Virus record (IMG/VR): IMGVR_UViG_3300017598_000263
Location: 1 to 64,000 of that record
Source of the DNA: a virus
Length of the DNA stretch: 64,000 nucleotides
Direction: 5' to 3' (one strand)
A program made the translations under genes and the position numbers. The notes beneath the pieces are model-generated. The model did not search any database. It worked only from the letters and a program-made list of their open reading frames with translations, and was not told the origin of the DNA. Every line of letters starts with the position of its first letter. Position 1 is the first letter of the stretch. This document shows positions 27,761 to 36,897 of this stretch, one piece after another.

Positions 27761-29964
27761 TATAATCTCCTTAATGCTGGAGTTACTAAGGTACGTTCAA
27801 GACGATTTTCGTCCATTGGTTCAACGTAATAACTATTAATATCTTTAGCAAGATTCAGAATGTATTCTTCATCAGCTCCCAGGTCGATAGCATAAGCTAA
27901 TGCCCGGTAGATTTTAACAGAGCGTTCACCCTTATCAGCTTCAAACGCAAAACTAAATGTTTCACGAGGATCTTCAAGTTTAAGACTCTTGTCTTTAGCA
28001 GGTAGATTTGCAGCAGGTTTAGGTTTATCTTTCATCCGTAAAGCAGCATTCTCAAGAATGTATTTAGTCTTAATAGTTTTACCTTCCATTTGCATCAAAA
28101 TATTTCTATCAGCAAATGATAAGAATATTTGACTCTGTGGAAGTATATCAATAACTAAACCTAACTCATTAGCAAGTTCTTCAATAAATGCTTTCCATAA
28201 ACGTTCATCGATATCAATAATAGAATCTAATTCTAGAATAACTCTAAATTTAAATTCATTATCAGGATCACTAGTACGAACTACGTAATGATTATACTCA
28301 TTCAACAAATGATGAGCTTCAACATCTGTAAGCATAGATTTATCAATATCTAAAATAACAAACTTAGTACCACCATATAGATTTTCTTTTTTACGTTCAC
28401 CATAAGTAAACGCAAATGAACAATAGACAGCATTCTCTTTTAACAGAAACTCAATCTCTTCGAAATTAGTTTCATAAAAGTCATAACCATCACTACAGTT
28501 ACGAGTCATATAATCTTTTATTTCAGAACCTTTAGTTTCTTTAAGTTCAAATATTTTATATGACACACCAACAGTATCAGTCTTAACTAATTCCTTATAC
28601 TGAATACCACCTTCATACATTGTATATGAACCGTTTTCATCATAACTATTAGCTAAAGTAATCATTTCTTCAACTTTACTTTTAGATGCACCAGTTCCAG
28701 TGATATAAGATAGTTTACGTAATTCATGAAGAGATAAGAAAAATTCACCATCATCTGCTTTGTATTTACACATATCAGATAATTGTTCATATGGTTCTTT
28801 AACTAATTCCCTTTCAAATTCTGTCATATCAGGAGATAAGAATTCTACTGTATTAATAGCATAGGCATAAAGTTCTTCTGTAATACTATCGCTATTACAT
28901 AAAATTGCATAGGTACCAGCAAGTTTTAAAGCCAACCATTGTTTATGTTTACGACTTAATTTAGATATTTGGTACTTACCTGATTCTTCATCAGAAAGAA
29001 TAGAGTTATATTCTAAATACACATCAAATAGCTTATTAGCTTCAGAAGTAATAGCCAAAGGTGTTTGAGTAGTTTCCTGAACTAAATCAGATGTTAAAGC
29101 ATTCAGTTTAATTTGAGCACTTAATACTCTTTTACGTTCAGCTTCTTTTTTAACATAAAGTTCATCAATAGAACTAATATCCAATTTTTGAGGAGCTTCA
29201 GGTGTAAACGTAAAAATACTTCTACGAGCTAACTGTGTATTAAATACTAAACGAAATTTATTCTTAATTTCATTATTAAACAGAATAGCTTCTTGTGATC
29301 CAAAGAACAAAGCATTTACCGGTAGATTCCTAACTGCACCGGTTTGGTTTTCAGTAGATTTAACAATCTTTGGAGGAATATTACCAAGGTCATAAGCTAC
29401 AGCAATGATTTTAATAATATCTACAATAGCACCATTAGTTTGTAATTCTGAACCAATTTCAGAACTCAGTATAGATCCAGCACCCATAGGATTCTGAGCT
29501 ATATCTGCAAAGTGATGCATTAATCCCTCAACTGTACCAAGACCAGCTTGTAATGGTTTAGGAGCTACATAGTGTTTCTGCCAATCCTCTGGTCCTTCAC
29601 CTTCCAGTATTGCTACTTTCTCAGCTTTCTCCCTGGCGTATTCTTTACGTTGATCTTCAAGTTGATCATAGCCAGTAGCTAATGATTTACGTAAAGTGTT
29701 AAGAGATTTATCTTTAGACGTACCTGAAGCACTCAATGCAAATACAATAGCATTTGTAGGCACTAAAGTTCCGTCATAAAGTTCAATGGGTTTACGTAGA
29801 TGAGATGAAAATGTAATTAACTCAGCTAATGTAATAGCTAATTTTAATTTAAATGGAACTTCTCCAGATATAGTATTAATACCATTATCAACTATGTCAG
29901 GATAAGGACCGAGATTTTTAGTTCTCTTATCAATATAATCTTTTAAAAGTTTTTTGGTTTCCAT
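27760..29964 (-). CDS. Primase/helicase-like replication protein (N4-type)
   Basis: 734 residues. The N-terminal half resembles DUF3987-type phage ATPases: a P-loop-like FALSASGTSKDKSL near residues 80-93 and a conserved-style GSILSSEIGSEL segment. The C-terminal half has a primase-like pattern, FVILDIDKSMLT with two Asp, then HYVVRTSDPDNEFKFRVILE, as in archaeo-eukaryotic-type primases. It is coupled to the gene upstream through TAATG. It probably unwinds or primes DNA with the polymerase; exact enzyme activity cannot be decided by eye. Confidence 0.6.
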   Translation of the reverse strand: METKKLLKDYIDKRTKNLGPYPDIVDNGINTISGEVPFKLKLAITLAELITFSSHLRKPIELYDGTLVPTNAIVFALSASGTSKDKSLNTLRKSLATGYDQLEDQRKEYAREKAEKVAILEGEGPEDWQKHYVAPKPLQAGLGTVEGLMHHFADIAQNPMGAGSILSSEIGSELQTNGAIVDIIKIIAVAYDLGNIPPKIVKSTENQTGAVRNLPVNALFFGSQEAILFNNEIKNKFRLVFNTQLARRSIFTFTPEAPQKLDISSIDELYVKKEAERKRVLSAQIKLNALTSDLVQETTQTPLAITSEANKLFDVYLEYNSILSDEESGKYQISKLSRKHKQWLALKLAGTYAILCNSDSITEELYAYAINTVEFLSPDMTEFERELVKEPYEQLSDMCKYKADDGEFFLSLHELRKLSYITGTGASKSKVEEMITLANSYDENGSYTMYEGGIQYKELVKTDTVGVSYKIFELKETKGSEIKDYMTRNCSDGYDFYETNFEEIEFLLKENAVYCSFAFTYGERKKENLYGGTKFVILDIDKSMLTDVEAHHLLNEYNHYVVRTSDPDNEFKFRVILELDSIIDIDERLWKAFIEELANELGLVIDILPQSQIFLSFADRNILMQMEGKTIKTKYILENAALRMKDKPKPAANLPAKDKSLKLEDPRETFSFAFEADKGERSVKIYRALAYAIDLGADEEYILNLAKDINSYYVEPMDENRLERTLVTPALRRL

Positions 29965-30785
29965 TACGCACCTACAGCTTTAGTAATATTCTCAAAGAAT
30001 TCTATTTCATTAAATTCATTACCAATATTCATTGCACCTTCAAGTTCAGTAGCTTGACCATAGGTATACGATAAATCACTTCCATACTCTTTTTCTAAAA
30101 CAGCAAAGAAGAATTTACGCAATAAACGATCATTAACTACACTGGACATGATAGATACAGACTTACAATCCTTATGTGAAAATAAAGGAATTGAAGCAAA
30201 GTAATTACTACGTGATCTAGTGGATGTAACATTTTTAATAGGAAGTACTAAAGTAATCTTAATAAAAATATGTTGACGTTCAAGTTCTTCAATAGTTGCT
30301 AGTAATTTAGCTACATTCTTACGAACTTTTTTATTAGTTACGTAATGAGGATAGCTAACGCTAATGTATAACTCATAGAAGAAATCAATATATTGACGAG
30401 AAGGAGTCATTACACAATCAGGTTCACCATTTGCGTATTTACCAACATCTACGTCTACTTTAGTTCCATCAGTACTGTAACGAAAGTTTTCATAAACTTC
30501 TTCAGTAATTAATCCACGTTTATGTAGATTAGAACGAACTAAGTTACGAATTGATTGTTGTTCCTTCTTAGGAAAATCAGTTTCACCACGTAAAAGCATA
30601 CCTAGTGCTTTCTCGTAAGTCATACCGCAATTCTCATCTTCCTTTTGTTTGATTTGTGACACTTCATGTTGAAAATGATCCAAATTACGGAACATCATAA
30701 AGTCTCTTGGACCCATGAATTCAGACCATTCATTTAGAAAAATATCTGGAAAAGGAAGGTCTAAATTAAAATCAGAAATACTCAT
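29964..30785 (-). CDS. DUF7192-like / VWA-type partner of the MoxR ATPase
   Basis: 273 residues. The patterns FFYELYISVSYPHYV, IFIKITLVLPIKN and VVNDRLLRKFFFAVLE resemble phage proteins (DUF7192-like) encoded next to MoxR ATPases. N4 likewise pairs an AAA ATPase with a VWA-like protein. It lies between the ATPase gene (24-nt gap) and the primase-like gene (TAATG overlap). A complex with the ATPase that remodels a protein target is the likely role (inference). Confidence 0.55.
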   Translation of the reverse strand: MSISDFNLDLPFPDIFLNEWSEFMGPRDFMMFRNLDHFQHEVSQIKQKEDENCGMTYEKALGMLLRGETDFPKKEQQSIRNLVRSNLHKRGLITEEVYENFRYSTDGTKVDVDVGKYANGEPDCVMTPSRQYIDFFYELYISVSYPHYVTNKKVRKNVAKLLATIEELERQHIFIKITLVLPIKNVTSTRSRSNYFASIPLFSHKDCKSVSIMSSVVNDRLLRKFFFAVLEKEYGSDLSYTYGQATELEGAMNIGNEFNEIEFFENITKAVGA

Positions 30786-30809
30786 TATTAATCTCCGTTA
30801 AAATGGTTG

Positions 30810-31583
30810 TTATTGACTGTCTCTTTCAAGCTCTAATAATGAAAATAGATCTTCTAAAGTTTCACAGTCTGCTTGATCAGCAAATTTAGGTATTTTAGCA
30901 ACAGCATCTAAATACTTTTCATAAGCTAAATCATTTTTGTTTGTTAATCGGTAAACATAATTATCTAATAAATTAAGTTCTTTTCTTTTTTGGTAACGTA
31001 TAGCATCACGCATAGAAATTACTATTGAAGAATTAAGACTCTTCATAACATCACGTAATGCATTAACGTGAGAAAATACATCTAAATCTATTAGTGATTT
31101 TTCTAGATTATTATCATGATCTACATCGATTTGATCAAATCTATCTAGAGTAGCTGCATCTAATTTACTACGACCTACATAATGATCATGTTGGTCTTGA
31201 GGATTGGAAGTAGCCATTAAACGAAAATCTTCGTGAAGTTCTATTATAGCATCAGGAAAGGATATAAATCCGTTCTCAATAGTATTAAGGCATAGCATTA
31301 CATTTGCATCACCAGCATCTATTTCATCTAGTAGAAACGCTCCACCATTCTCAGCCACTTCACGTAGTTGAGATGGAACATAGGTACCATTAACACTCAT
31401 AAATCCCAGTAAATGAGATAGCGTTGTTTGACGAGTCATAGATATACTAAAAAATGGAATATCCAAATGTTCTGCAACTTGTTTAGCCAGGGTGGTTTTA
31501 CCACTACCTTTTTCACCAGTTAGTAAAACAGGAATATTAGCGTTAACTATTATAGAAACTTCTTCAAATTTATGATGTAGCAT
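30810..31583 (-). CDS. MoxR-type AAA+ ATPase
   Basis: 257 residues. Walker A GEKGSGKT (23-30), Walker B FLLDEIDAGD (about 84-91), sensor-like MATSNPQ and a DAATLDRFDQIDVDHD segment are all as in MoxR/dynein-related AAA+ ATPases. These act as chaperones with VWA-domain partners. The next gene downstream is the probable partner. N4-like phages keep such a pair, although its target is unknown. Confidence 0.8.
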   Translation of the reverse strand: MLHHKFEEVSIIVNANIPVLLTGEKGSGKTTLAKQVAEHLDIPFFSISMTRQTTLSHLLGFMSVNGTYVPSQLREVAENGGAFLLDEIDAGDANVMLCLNTIENGFISFPDAIIELHEDFRLMATSNPQDQHDHYVGRSKLDAATLDRFDQIDVDHDNNLEKSLIDLDVFSHVNALRDVMKSLNSSIVISMRDAIRYQKRKELNLLDNYVYRLTNKNDLAYEKYLDAVAKIPKFADQADCETLEDLFSLLELERDSQ

Positions 31584-31585
31584 AA

Positions 31586-32203
31586 TTAATTACCTTGCTT
31601 ATCAAATTTAGATTTAGTATCAGTGATTAGTATTGCTTTTACAGGTAAAGGTTTTTCTTGTGTAAAGACAAGCGTGAAAAAATGTACATAGGCAGCTAAG
31701 TCATTTTTAGATGTAAAGTTTTTTACAGATCCAGTGTTAGAAAATAACTTATACTTTTTAATGTTATTTTCAATTTCTTTAGTCTTATCTTTGAAAAGAT
31801 CTTCAACAGTAAGAAGTGTAAATTCTTTTGCATTTCCAACATGAAGACATATAACTAATAAAAAACTCATAATATCTGCAATTTCAAAATCTTTTAATTC
31901 TTCAGATAAACTTTCATAAGCATGTTTTTTAAACAAATGCCGTATACTTTGAATTCTTTGATAAAATTTATTTGAAACACGACAATCCTCATATTTAGCT
32001 ATTAAGTTTTCATAAAGTTTATCAGTTGGTTGATCAGGTAATTCTTCTGCTGTTTTACGTACAGCAGTAATACCTTTACTTAACACCAAGAAAAATATTG
32101 ATGTTACAAGTAAGTTATTCAAACCTTTACTACGAGAGATTAAGGTCTGATATATATAAATAGGGGTAGATTTTTCTACGATAAAAGGTAAAAATTTAGC
32201 CAT
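31586..32203 (-). CDS. Hypothetical helical protein
   Basis: 205 residues, predominantly helical with a hydrophobic segment near 28-45 (LNNLLVTSIFFLVLSKGI) and another at 108-120 (MSFLLVICLHVG). It ends two bases before the MoxR gene begins, so they are co-transcribed. I do not recognise it; membrane association is possible. Confidence 0.55.
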   Translation of the reverse strand: MAKFLPFIVEKSTPIYIYQTLISRSKGLNNLLVTSIFFLVLSKGITAVRKTAEELPDQPTDKLYENLIAKYEDCRVSNKFYQRIQSIRHLFKKHAYESLSEELKDFEIADIMSFLLVICLHVGNAKEFTLLTVEDLFKDKTKEIENNIKKYKLFSNTGSVKNFTSKNDLAAYVHFFTLVFTQEKPLPVKAILITDTKSKFDKQGN

Positions 32204-32225
32204 GACAGTTTCTCTTTACTGAAAT

Positions 32226-32257
32226 AAAAGCCCCTATCTAAATTGACAGGGGCTTTT
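32226..32257 (-). terminator. Intrinsic terminator
   Basis: A perfect 10-bp stem AAAAGCCCCT / AGGGGCTTTT with a 12-nt loop lies 20 bases after the 114-residue gene. Its symmetrical A/T ends allow termination in both directions. On the minus strand it separates that gene from the MoxR operon. Confidence 0.85.
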
Positions 32258-32276
32258 AAGATACACCTAGGAAAAC

Positions 32277-32621
32277 TTAGATGTATTCGAACTTAGTACC
32301 AGGTGCAACATTAACGAAGAAAGCGTTAGTAGATAACAACTCTTCAATTTTCTTGTTAATGATTGTGCCAGGATTCTGTTCACAGTACTCAACTGCCTGA
32401 GCTTTAAGTGAAGCAACTTCAGAACGAAGAACAGCTACTTTACCATCATCTTCAAGCATGTTAAAAGGCATAGAGCCTTGAGCAGTTGAAACACGAGGTA
32501 CTTCGATTTCTGCTTCACCGTTACCGTACTTCTCACGAGCACCAGCAACAACTTCAGCAACAGCAGCTAATTTATCTTCAGCTGACATTTTTTCGTCAGA
32601 TAGAGTTTTAGTAATAGACAT
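32277..32621 (-). CDS. Small acidic protein, independently transcribed
   Basis: 114 residues, helical N-terminus (EDKLAAVAEVVAGAREKYGN) and VNVAPGTKFEYI at the end. The gene is framed by hairpins on both sides (32226-32257 and 32662-32683), so it can be a one-gene unit. Codon choice is more GC-rich than in its neighbours, which with the strong terminator suggests high expression (inference). Function unknown. Confidence 0.6.
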   Translation of the reverse strand: MSITKTLSDEKMSAEDKLAAVAEVVAGAREKYGNGEAEIEVPRVSTAQGSMPFNMLEDDGKVAVLRSEVASLKAQAVEYCEQNPGTIINKKIEELLSTNAFFVNVAPGTKFEYI

Positions 32622-32661
32622 TTATATTGTCTCCATTAATGGTTATTCACAATTTATTTTA

Positions 32662-32683
32662 AAGCAGTGTGAAAAATCTGCTT
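32662..32683 (-). terminator. Possible weak terminator
   Basis: A 6-bp stem AAGCAG / CTGCTT with a 10-nt loop, followed on the minus strand by TTAAAAT. It lies just after the 76-residue gene. The T-run is short, so it may be an attenuator or a structural element instead. Confidence 0.4.
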
Positions 32684-32699
32684 ATAGAACTCAACAGCA

Positions 32700-32930
32700 C
32701 TAAAGCTGTTTTCGTTTAATTCTTTCAATTATTGAATCAAGAAATGACTCACCTTTTATAAATTCTGTAAACTTTTTACGCATTTTAAAATCAATACAAG
32801 CAATTTTTGCTTTTTCACGTTTTTCAAGTTCTGCATCCATTACACCAATAACATACAATTTTAATTTATCATCGATAGTAGTATTGGTAATTTTATCAAT
32901 ACCTAACCATCTTCGTAAAAATTTTCTCAT
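32700..32930 (-). CDS. Small basic helical protein
   Basis: 76 residues, Lys/Arg-rich (RKFLRRWLGIDKITN, EKREKAKIACIDFKMRKKF). It overlaps the helicase gene by four bases (ATGA) and is coupled to it. An amphipathic basic N-terminus could bind nucleic acid or membrane. Not recognised. Confidence 0.55.
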   Translation of the reverse strand: MRKFLRRWLGIDKITNTTIDDKLKLYVIGVMDAELEKREKAKIACIDFKMRKKFTEFIKGESFLDSIIERIKRKQL

Positions 32931-34336
32931 GAGGATTTCCTTAACATTCTAGCATTATATAAATTTCTACCAGCTCGACTACAAGCAACATAGTAACAAC
33001 GATACGCTACTAAATCTTCTTCATCCTTAATACCACCATTATCTCGTATAGATGTAATCTTAGTATTGAGATCATCAGCAATAGTTACAGTTTCATACTC
33101 AAGACCTTTAGAAGTAAACACAGTAGCTATTGTATAACTTGGATCAGACTTAGTATCTTTTGCTCTCTTGTAGATATCAAATAAATTAATATTTCGTTTA
33201 CCGAATGACATTAATAATCTAACGGCATTTTGTATTTCAACATCATCTACATGTTCAAGTAGATAATGGAAAAATCCAGATTTACTTTTAGGTTGTTCTT
33301 GATAGTTTTGATATTCATCCATCAAAAACTTATACTTTTTCTGATAAGGTTCTTTACCATTTTTAACTGCCATAAGAGCTAATGGACAAGCAAATATATC
33401 AGCTGGTTTACGTAATAACTGAAAACTCTTACCAACAGATAATCGTTCACAAATTTCATTAATAATTAAAGCATTAGTCATTGTACAATATAATGATTTA
33501 CCATTTTCAACTGGTTCATCAGTACCTACGAATTTAAAATCCTTAGATACTTCTTTCTGCATAAATGATTGGATATTTTCTGCAATCTCTTCACTACAAC
33601 GGAATGATTGAGTTAAATTAAGTAACGGAACATCAGATAACTCTTCAAATCCATCCACTAAATTTAAAAATTGATATATTGCCTGGTTAGTTTCACCAAG
33701 TCCTAATTTCTTAGGAGCATCAATCAATTTAAATATCTCTAAAGCTACAGCAGTTGTATCATTTATTTCATCAAGTATAACTAAATCATATTTACAAGAA
33801 ACACTTTCTTCTACCAGCATTAGATGAAAATACTTTAGCAAGAAATTGAAAGTAGGATTAATCTCTCTATTAACCATTTTTTCGATGTACTTTATTGATA
33901 AATCAATTATTTGTTGTCCTTGATCATCACCAGCATATCTAAGTTCCATGAATGTATGCATATCAGTAGATGCCGATACATAAAACATATCAATAGCTTT
34001 AATAATTTCATATTTCTTTTTATAGGAAATATTTTCAGTAATACAAGTATATGTTAAGTCTTCAATCTGTTGACCGGGTTTAACAAATTTATAGGCTAAT
34101 GCATGTAAAGTTTTACATTCTACATTTGTACCTTTAAATCTATCTATACCTTCAGTAACAATAGCTTTATTGAAAGCAGTGTACAAAGCTTTCTTTGGTT
34201 GCAATAATTTTGTTACACGTTCAGACATAAAAGACTTACCTGTACCAGCACCAGCGGATACTAAGAGTATTCCATCATGTTCAGGAATGTAATCCAGAAT
34301 ATCATGCTGTTCTGGTGTGTATTTTACAATAGTCAT
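32927..34336 (-). CDS. Superfamily 1 DNA helicase (UvrD/Dda-like)
   Basis: 469 residues. Motif I VSAGAGTGKSF (about 26-36), motif II VILDEIND, motif III LGLGETNQAIYQFLN, motif IV LTQSFRCSEEIA, motif V ATVFTSKGLEYETV and motif VI YVACSRAGRNLYN are all present in order. The protein is short compared with UvrD, lacking large 1B/2B insertions, and is similar in size to T4 Dda and the N4 helicase. It likely works at the replication fork. A terminator at 34394-34416 and a 93-nt gap precede it. Confidence 0.88.
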   Translation of the reverse strand: MTIVKYTPEQHDILDYIPEHDGILLVSAGAGTGKSFMSERVTKLLQPKKALYTAFNKAIVTEGIDRFKGTNVECKTLHALAYKFVKPGQQIEDLTYTCITENISYKKKYEIIKAIDMFYVSASTDMHTFMELRYAGDDQGQQIIDLSIKYIEKMVNREINPTFNFLLKYFHLMLVEESVSCKYDLVILDEINDTTAVALEIFKLIDAPKKLGLGETNQAIYQFLNLVDGFEELSDVPLLNLTQSFRCSEEIAENIQSFMQKEVSKDFKFVGTDEPVENGKSLYCTMTNALIINEICERLSVGKSFQLLRKPADIFACPLALMAVKNGKEPYQKKYKFLMDEYQNYQEQPKSKSGFFHYLLEHVDDVEIQNAVRLLMSFGKRNINLFDIYKRAKDTKSDPSYTIATVFTSKGLEYETVTIADDLNTKITSIRDNGGIKDEEDLVAYRCYYVACSRAGRNLYNARMLRKSS

Positions 34337-34393
34337 TATATTTCCTAAATTTAAAATTTGAATCCCATTCGACCAGAGCAGGGAATGACTCTG

Positions 34394-34416
34394 AGAAAAC
34401 CTGTATGAAATCAGGT
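34394..34416 (-). terminator. Intrinsic terminator upstream of the helicase operon
   Basis: On the minus strand ACCTG and CAGGT form a stem with an 8-nt loop followed by TTTTCTC. It lies 14 bases after the 72-residue gene. A second weaker inverted repeat (CATTC / GAATG) follows before the helicase start. Confidence 0.6.
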
Positions 34417-34429
34417 GGGTCTTGGCATA

Positions 34430-34648
34430 TTACAAAGTTTTATTATCAATCCATCCATGTCTTTGAAATTTTCGTTTTTGATGTTCTTCAGCAGCTTTCT
34501 CAAGTTCTGCTTCAGCTTTATTCAATACAGCATTTATTGCATCATAGTACTCACGATCAATTGTCATTTGATCACGAGTATATATAGTGTGTAAATCATT
34601 TAAGTTAGCTCGAATATCTTGCAATATAAATTCAGTTTCAACAGACAT
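34430..34648 (-). CDS. Small helical protein
   Basis: 72 residues, charged helices (LNDLHTIYTRDQMTIDREYY; NAVLNKAEAELEKAAEEHQK). AGAGG precedes the ATG. It is a monocistronic gene between a structured gap and a terminator. Unknown function. Confidence 0.55.
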   Translation of the reverse strand: MSVETEFILQDIRANLNDLHTIYTRDQMTIDREYYDAINAVLNKAEAELEKAAEEHQKRKFQRHGWIDNKTL

Positions 34649-34766
34649 AACACACCTCTTATCTTAGTCAGGGTTATCGGAACTACCAACTGCATGTACT
34701 AACGTATGTTATAGCTACTTCAACTACTAGTTACGTGTCAATACACCATGCCGCACCTACCTTATT

Positions 34767-34940
34767 TTATTTACGTTTAGCAGTTTTTAAAATATTAGCT
34801 ACGGTGCCTTCAGATACACCAGTAGTTTTAGCTACCTGGGCTTGATTCTGATCAGTATGGTAATAATAAAAATGAACATTTTGTACAAGCTGTTCTCTTG
34901 TAGGATATTTACCTGTTTGAGGTTTTCTACCTTTGCTCAT
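34767..34940 (-). CDS. Small helix-turn-helix DNA-binding protein
   Basis: 57 residues from the ATG at 34940, which overlaps the stop of the gene upstream (TAAAATG); a longer frame exists but reads through that gene. The segment QNQAQVAKTTGVSEGTVANI is a clear HTH, and the N-terminus is basic (MSKGRKPQTGK). It is probably a small transcription regulator. The following 118-nt gap has inverted repeats that might be operators. Confidence 0.65.
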   Translation of the reverse strand: MSKGRKPQTGKYPTREQLVQNVHFYYYHTDQNQAQVAKTTGVSEGTVANILKTAKRK

Positions 34941-34941
34941 T

Positions 34942-35160
34942 TTAAATACCAATTTGTTCTTTAATTTGTGGCAGAACTTCAAGCTCTAGTTCACCCAAAG
35001 TAATATCTGGTGGAATATTAGATAATGCTCCGCAGTATAAACTAGCTGATTTATCTAAACTCATATTATGTTTTTTAGCAGAATAAATAGCATTTTCTAC
35101 ATCAGTTATCCAATTACGCACCATAGATTCTAAGGTTGCTTCAACTTTTGTTACACTCAT
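34942..35160 (-). CDS. Small hypothetical protein
   Basis: 72 residues (SVTKVEATLESMVRNWITDV; DITLGELELEVLPQIKEQIG). It overlaps the gene before it by 20 bases and is tightly linked to the HTH gene after it. No motif identified. Confidence 0.5.
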   Translation of the reverse strand: MSVTKVEATLESMVRNWITDVENAIYSAKKHNMSLDKSASLYCGALSNIPPDITLGELELEVLPQIKEQIGI

Positions 35161-35326
35161 CTTCTTTACCTAGCTTATTATTTAAAGCATTTTTATGGTG
35201 TTTTAAATACTCATTTAACTTAAAAGGTTTACCATCTTTAGTTGAGACATAGGTGTGTGAAGAATCTGACCAACGAACAACACCTTGGTCTTCAAGTTCA
35301 ATAAGTAAATTTTTCATTGCACCCAT
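35141..35326 (-). CDS. Small hypothetical protein
   Basis: 61 residues. AGGAGA is correctly spaced before the first ATG (35326), so MGAMKNLLIELEDQG is the start. It is acidic then basic, with a possible small winged fold (VVRWSDSSHTYVSTKDGKPF). Unknown. Confidence 0.5.
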   Translation of the reverse strand: MGAMKNLLIELEDQGVVRWSDSSHTYVSTKDGKPFKLNEYLKHHKNALNNKLGKEDECNKS

Positions 35327-35335
35327 AAGTTTCTC

Positions 35336-35881
35336 CTATGAAATTAAGTACATTAAATCATTCCATCTTTTACGAAGTAAATCTATATCACCATCATTAA
35401 TAATAACGTAATCAATAAGTTCTTCATCAAGAGCATTCTCACTTATATGTGTTCCTGCATCACGACATTCACTTGAAGGTCTATCAATGTAGATAACTTT
35501 ACCACCCATATTATGAATAAGTTCTGCTTCATTATTGAAACGAACATCTGTCATAATAGTAGCAACTTTGTGATTATCAATAATTCTACCTTTTGCTAAT
35601 AAAGTCCATATATCAGAATTAATTAAATTTCTTCCCCATTCAGTACCAAGAGTTTGTAGTATTTCACGGTAACTTTTATCTAAACTAGGATGTACAGCAT
35701 TTTCATTTTTTAATTCTTCTAATTCATCTACCGTAATACAAAGCATTGCAGCTATTGCTGACTTAATAGGAGCAGCAAATGAATCTTGTCGATACATTTC
35801 AGAATAAAAACTTTCAATATAATTTGCTAACTCATTTTTACCACTACCAGCTTTACCAGCTAATCCAATTAATTTAAACAC
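35336..35881 (-). CDS. Deoxynucleoside monophosphate kinase
   Basis: 181 residues from a GTG at 35881 with AAGGA seven bases upstream; the longer frame has a meaningless hydrophobic extension. The P-loop GLAGKAGSGKNELA lies at residues 6-19, and LQTLGTEWGRNLINSDIW and MTDVRFNNEAELI are typical of T4 gp1/T5-type dNMP kinases. It supplies dNDPs for DNA synthesis, in line with the thymidylate synthase gene nearby. Confidence 0.8.
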   Translation of the reverse strand: MFKLIGLAGKAGSGKNELANYIESFYSEMYRQDSFAAPIKSAIAAMLCITVDELEELKNENAVHPSLDKSYREILQTLGTEWGRNLINSDIWTLLAKGRIIDNHKVATIMTDVRFNNEAELIHNMGGKVIYIDRPSSECRDAGTHISENALDEELIDYVIINDGDIDLLRKRWNDLMYLIS

Positions 35882-35891
35882 TACAATTTCC

Positions 35892-36050
35892 TTAATAATT
35901 ATAATTACCAGAACATACCAATGTACTGTATTCAAGATTAAGAATACGACGTATTAAAGTATCTGGTACAGGTTTACCTTCATTATATTCATACATGTTA
36001 AATAGCTTAATAGCCACATTTACATTTTCTGAAGGTTTTACTTTTTTCAT
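35892..36050 (-). CDS. Very small protein (52 residues)
   Basis: An ATG at 36050 with AGGAG six bases upstream opens a 52-codon frame (MKKVKPSENVNVAIKLFNMY, then PDTLIRRILNLEY) ending at 35892, just before the kinase ribosome site. The strong ribosome site and gap-free packing support it. It could bind nucleic acid; unknown. Confidence 0.65.
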   Translation of the reverse strand: MKKVKPSENVNVAIKLFNMYEYNEGKPVPDTLIRRILNLEYSTLVCSGNYNY

Positions 36051-36059
36051 AAGTTACTC

Positions 36060-36224
36060 CTAATACATATATTCAGTAATGAATGACTCTAGTTCTTCAC
36101 GTTCTTCCATAGGTACGTACATTGGTTCAATATGAATACCAGATTTAATGATATAAAAGTGATAACCATTACTGCAAATGTCTATACCAAATATACCTTT
36201 TTCAGATTCAATTTGAATAGACAT
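36060..36224 (-). CDS. Very small protein (54 residues)
   Basis: ATG at 36224 with AGGAG six bases upstream; begins MSIQIESEKGIFGIDICSNG and ends EERE-ELESFITEYMY. Its stop overlaps the ribosome site of the next small gene. Acidic C-terminus, beta-rich N-terminus. Unknown. Confidence 0.65.
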   Translation of the reverse strand: MSIQIESEKGIFGIDICSNGYHFYIIKSGIHIEPMYVPMEEREELESFITEYMY

Positions 36225-36233
36225 AAATTTCTC

Positions 36234-36551
36234 CTAAAATGTAGTCCATACATCAGAAGGTAGTTGCGGTAAAGATATATAATTACCTTCTTCACCATAA
36301 CGAATACCATTACAACAATGTCTATCATTAGCAGATGCTACACCTATACCTAATACATAAGCTACTGCTGGTTCAGTATATTCTTCTAATATACAAGCTA
36401 AAATAGTTTGTTTAACAAAGAAGTATTGTTTAGGGTTATGTTCTTTATGTAACCACATTAACTCTTCTAAACTTACAAATACAACATCTTTATATTGTTC
36501 TAACACAATAGTTTGATAACGTTGTTTCTTATTTAATGAAGTATCTAACAT
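36234..36551 (-). CDS. Hypothetical protein
   Basis: 105 residues (QRYQTIVLEQYKDVVFVSLE; VAYVLGIGVASANDRHCCNG). Helical N-terminal two thirds. It starts within three bases of the next upstream gene. Not recognised. Confidence 0.5.
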   Translation of the reverse strand: MLDTSLNKKQRYQTIVLEQYKDVVFVSLEELMWLHKEHNPKQYFFVKQTILACILEEYTEPAVAYVLGIGVASANDRHCCNGIRYGEEGNYISLPQLPSDVWTTF

Positions 36552-36553
36552 AA

Positions 36554-36886
36554 TTATTCCTTTTCTGGTTTAATTACTACTTGAACAATTTTATCTCGTT
36601 CAATAACAACACAACCACCATCTGCATATTCAATAGTAAATTTTGGAGTTGTACCACTAAAATACCATTTAGCGAATCTACGTACATGATGATGTCCACC
36701 AAAATTAGGTTCACCTTCATATGTTAAATTTTGTGAAGATTGTCCTTTCAATACAATCGTCAATATAGATATTTGTGGTGGTTCTTTTTTAGGTTCTTTA
36801 TTTTTAAATGGATTACCATAAAAAGAAACATAACCATATATAATAAGTACAAAAAATAAAACAGTTAAAAAATAGTAATCATACAT
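36554..36886 (-). CDS. Membrane-anchored small protein
   Basis: 110 residues. An N-terminal membrane segment (YFLTVLFFVLIIYGYVSF) is followed by a basic linker and a soluble beta-rich domain with GGHHHVRRFAKWYF. One helix anchors a cytoplasmic or periplasmic domain. Unknown role at the envelope. Confidence 0.55.
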   Translation of the reverse strand: MYDYYFLTVLFFVLIIYGYVSFYGNPFKNKEPKKEPPQISILTIVLKGQSSQNLTYEGEPNFGGHHHVRRFAKWYFSGTTPKFTIEYADGGCVVIERDKIVQVVIKPEKE

Positions 36887-36897
36887 ATATCACCTAA

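Noticed and set aside
34337-34394. GGTCGAAT string resembling a tRNA T-loop
   Set aside because: No acceptor or anticodon arm can be built around it.
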